DNA of 5,679 nt, taken from the NCBI GenBank assembly GCA_023393485.1, contig JAEWLD010000258.1, positions 1 through 5,679 of the forward strand, in the 5' to 3' direction. The translations under genes were made by a program, and so were the position numbers. This document shows, piece by piece, positions 5,357 to 5,679 of the stretch. Source of the stretch: Bacteroidota bacterium. Its GTDB lineage: Bacteria > Bacteroidota > Bacteroidia > Flavobacteriales > Flavobacteriaceae. Below the pieces are notes generated by a model that did no database searches, was not told the origin of the DNA, and saw nothing but the letters and a program-made list of their open reading frames with translations. How positions within the stretch are numbered: position 1 is the stretch's first letter; each line of letters starts with the position of its first letter.

Positions 5357-5679
5357 GGATTCTCGCCCGTAACGCCATAGATTTTCAAATCTGCGGTTTT
5401 GAATTTCGCCTTGAGCCAATTTTTAAGCGTCCTGGATTGGTCTTTCGACAGGCTTCCATCGGAAGTGTAAAGCATCACGATCACAATCCTGTCCCGGCCA
5501 TCGCTATTATCAAAATGGTGTTTTGCCAGCGATATGCCGTCAATCTGCGGGAACAGCGCTTTTATTTCAGGAAGCAGTTTTTGATTGTCGATAGTTTCGT
5601 CAGCGATTTGGTTTTTTAACGTCGCGATTACGCGATCTTTCTCATTGAGCACCGATCGCTCAGCGGTAATTTCATTGAG
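5347..5679 (-). CDS. C-terminal part of an unidentified protein with coiled coil (partial, 5' end outside window)
   Basis: The - strand frame is open from the window edge (5679) to a TAA at 5347-5349, giving 110 codons. A GTG at 5650-5652 could look like a start, but the frame continues upstream of it with coiled-coil-like sequence (LNEITAERSVLNEKDRVIATL), so I infer the gene extends beyond the edge. After this heptad-like helix comes a compact domain: LLPEIKALFPQIDGISLAKH, then the strand RIVIVMLYTS, a helix SKDQSRTLKNWLKAKF and a last strand ADLKIYGV. This small alpha/beta ending recalls the C-terminal domain of Bacteroidota TIGR00341/DUF389-type membrane proteins. I put that forward only tentatively because the N-terminal membrane part is not visible. 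The product ends with a basic tail, NPKK. It is convergent with the small protein gene. Confidence 0.7.
   Translation of the reverse strand, partial: LNEITAERSVLNEKDRVIATLKNQIADETIDNQKLLPEIKALFPQIDGISLAKHHFDNSDGRDRIVIVMLYTSDGSLSKDQSRTLKNWLKAKFKTADLKIYGVTGENPKK

Noticed and set aside
1..5679. Search for CRISPR arrays, tRNA or rRNA genes and insertion sequence ends
   Set aside because: No regularly spaced direct repeats, no cloverleaf-like sequence and no transposase or terminal inverted repeats were seen. The only tandem repeat is the coding 12-base unit at 2656-2703.

Overview
The window looks like chromosomal DNA from a member of the Bacteroidota, most likely a Flavobacteriia-type organism. 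The evidence is a C-terminal type IX secretion (T9SS) sorting domain on one gene, a perfect TAnnTTTG promoter -7 element upstream of it, signal peptides ending in A-Q, A/T-rich start contexts without clear Shine-Dalgarno sequences, and many small lineage-type hypothetical proteins. Base composition by eye is more G+C-rich than typical low-GC Flavobacterium. I did not compute it.

Layout: (1) 1-117 is the 3' end of a + strand membrane protein gene. (2) 118-467 has no convincing gene but carries two possible RNA hairpins. (3) 468-3059 is a tight four-gene + strand cluster with gaps of 3, 31 and 2 bases: a small TPR protein, a SUFU (suppressor of fused) domain protein, an exported protein with four cysteines and an Ala/Pro/Lys repeat tail, and an unrecognised 114-residue cytoplasmic protein. 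A strong intrinsic terminator at 3092-3115 closes the cluster. (4) 3183-4888 is a separate unit: a promoter and a 549-residue exported protein with an N-terminal jelly-roll-like domain, an endonuclease/exonuclease/phosphatase (EEP) domain and a T9SS sorting tail. (5) 5062-5286 is a small unrecognised protein with its own plausible promoter and terminator. (6) 5347-5679 is a convergent - strand gene that runs off the right edge. Only its coiled coil and C-terminal domain are visible.

The most interesting part is the four-gene cluster. SUFU-domain proteins in bacteria are known as immunity or interaction modules of polymorphic toxin systems, yet no toxin, VgrG/PAAR or Rhs gene is visible here. 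Instead the SUFU gene sits between a TPR protein sharing its short N-terminal amphipathic motif and an exported Lys-rich-tailed protein. A joint role is inferred from gene order only. The second point of interest is the EEP enzyme, in which two positions normally occupied by aspartate appear to be Glu and His.
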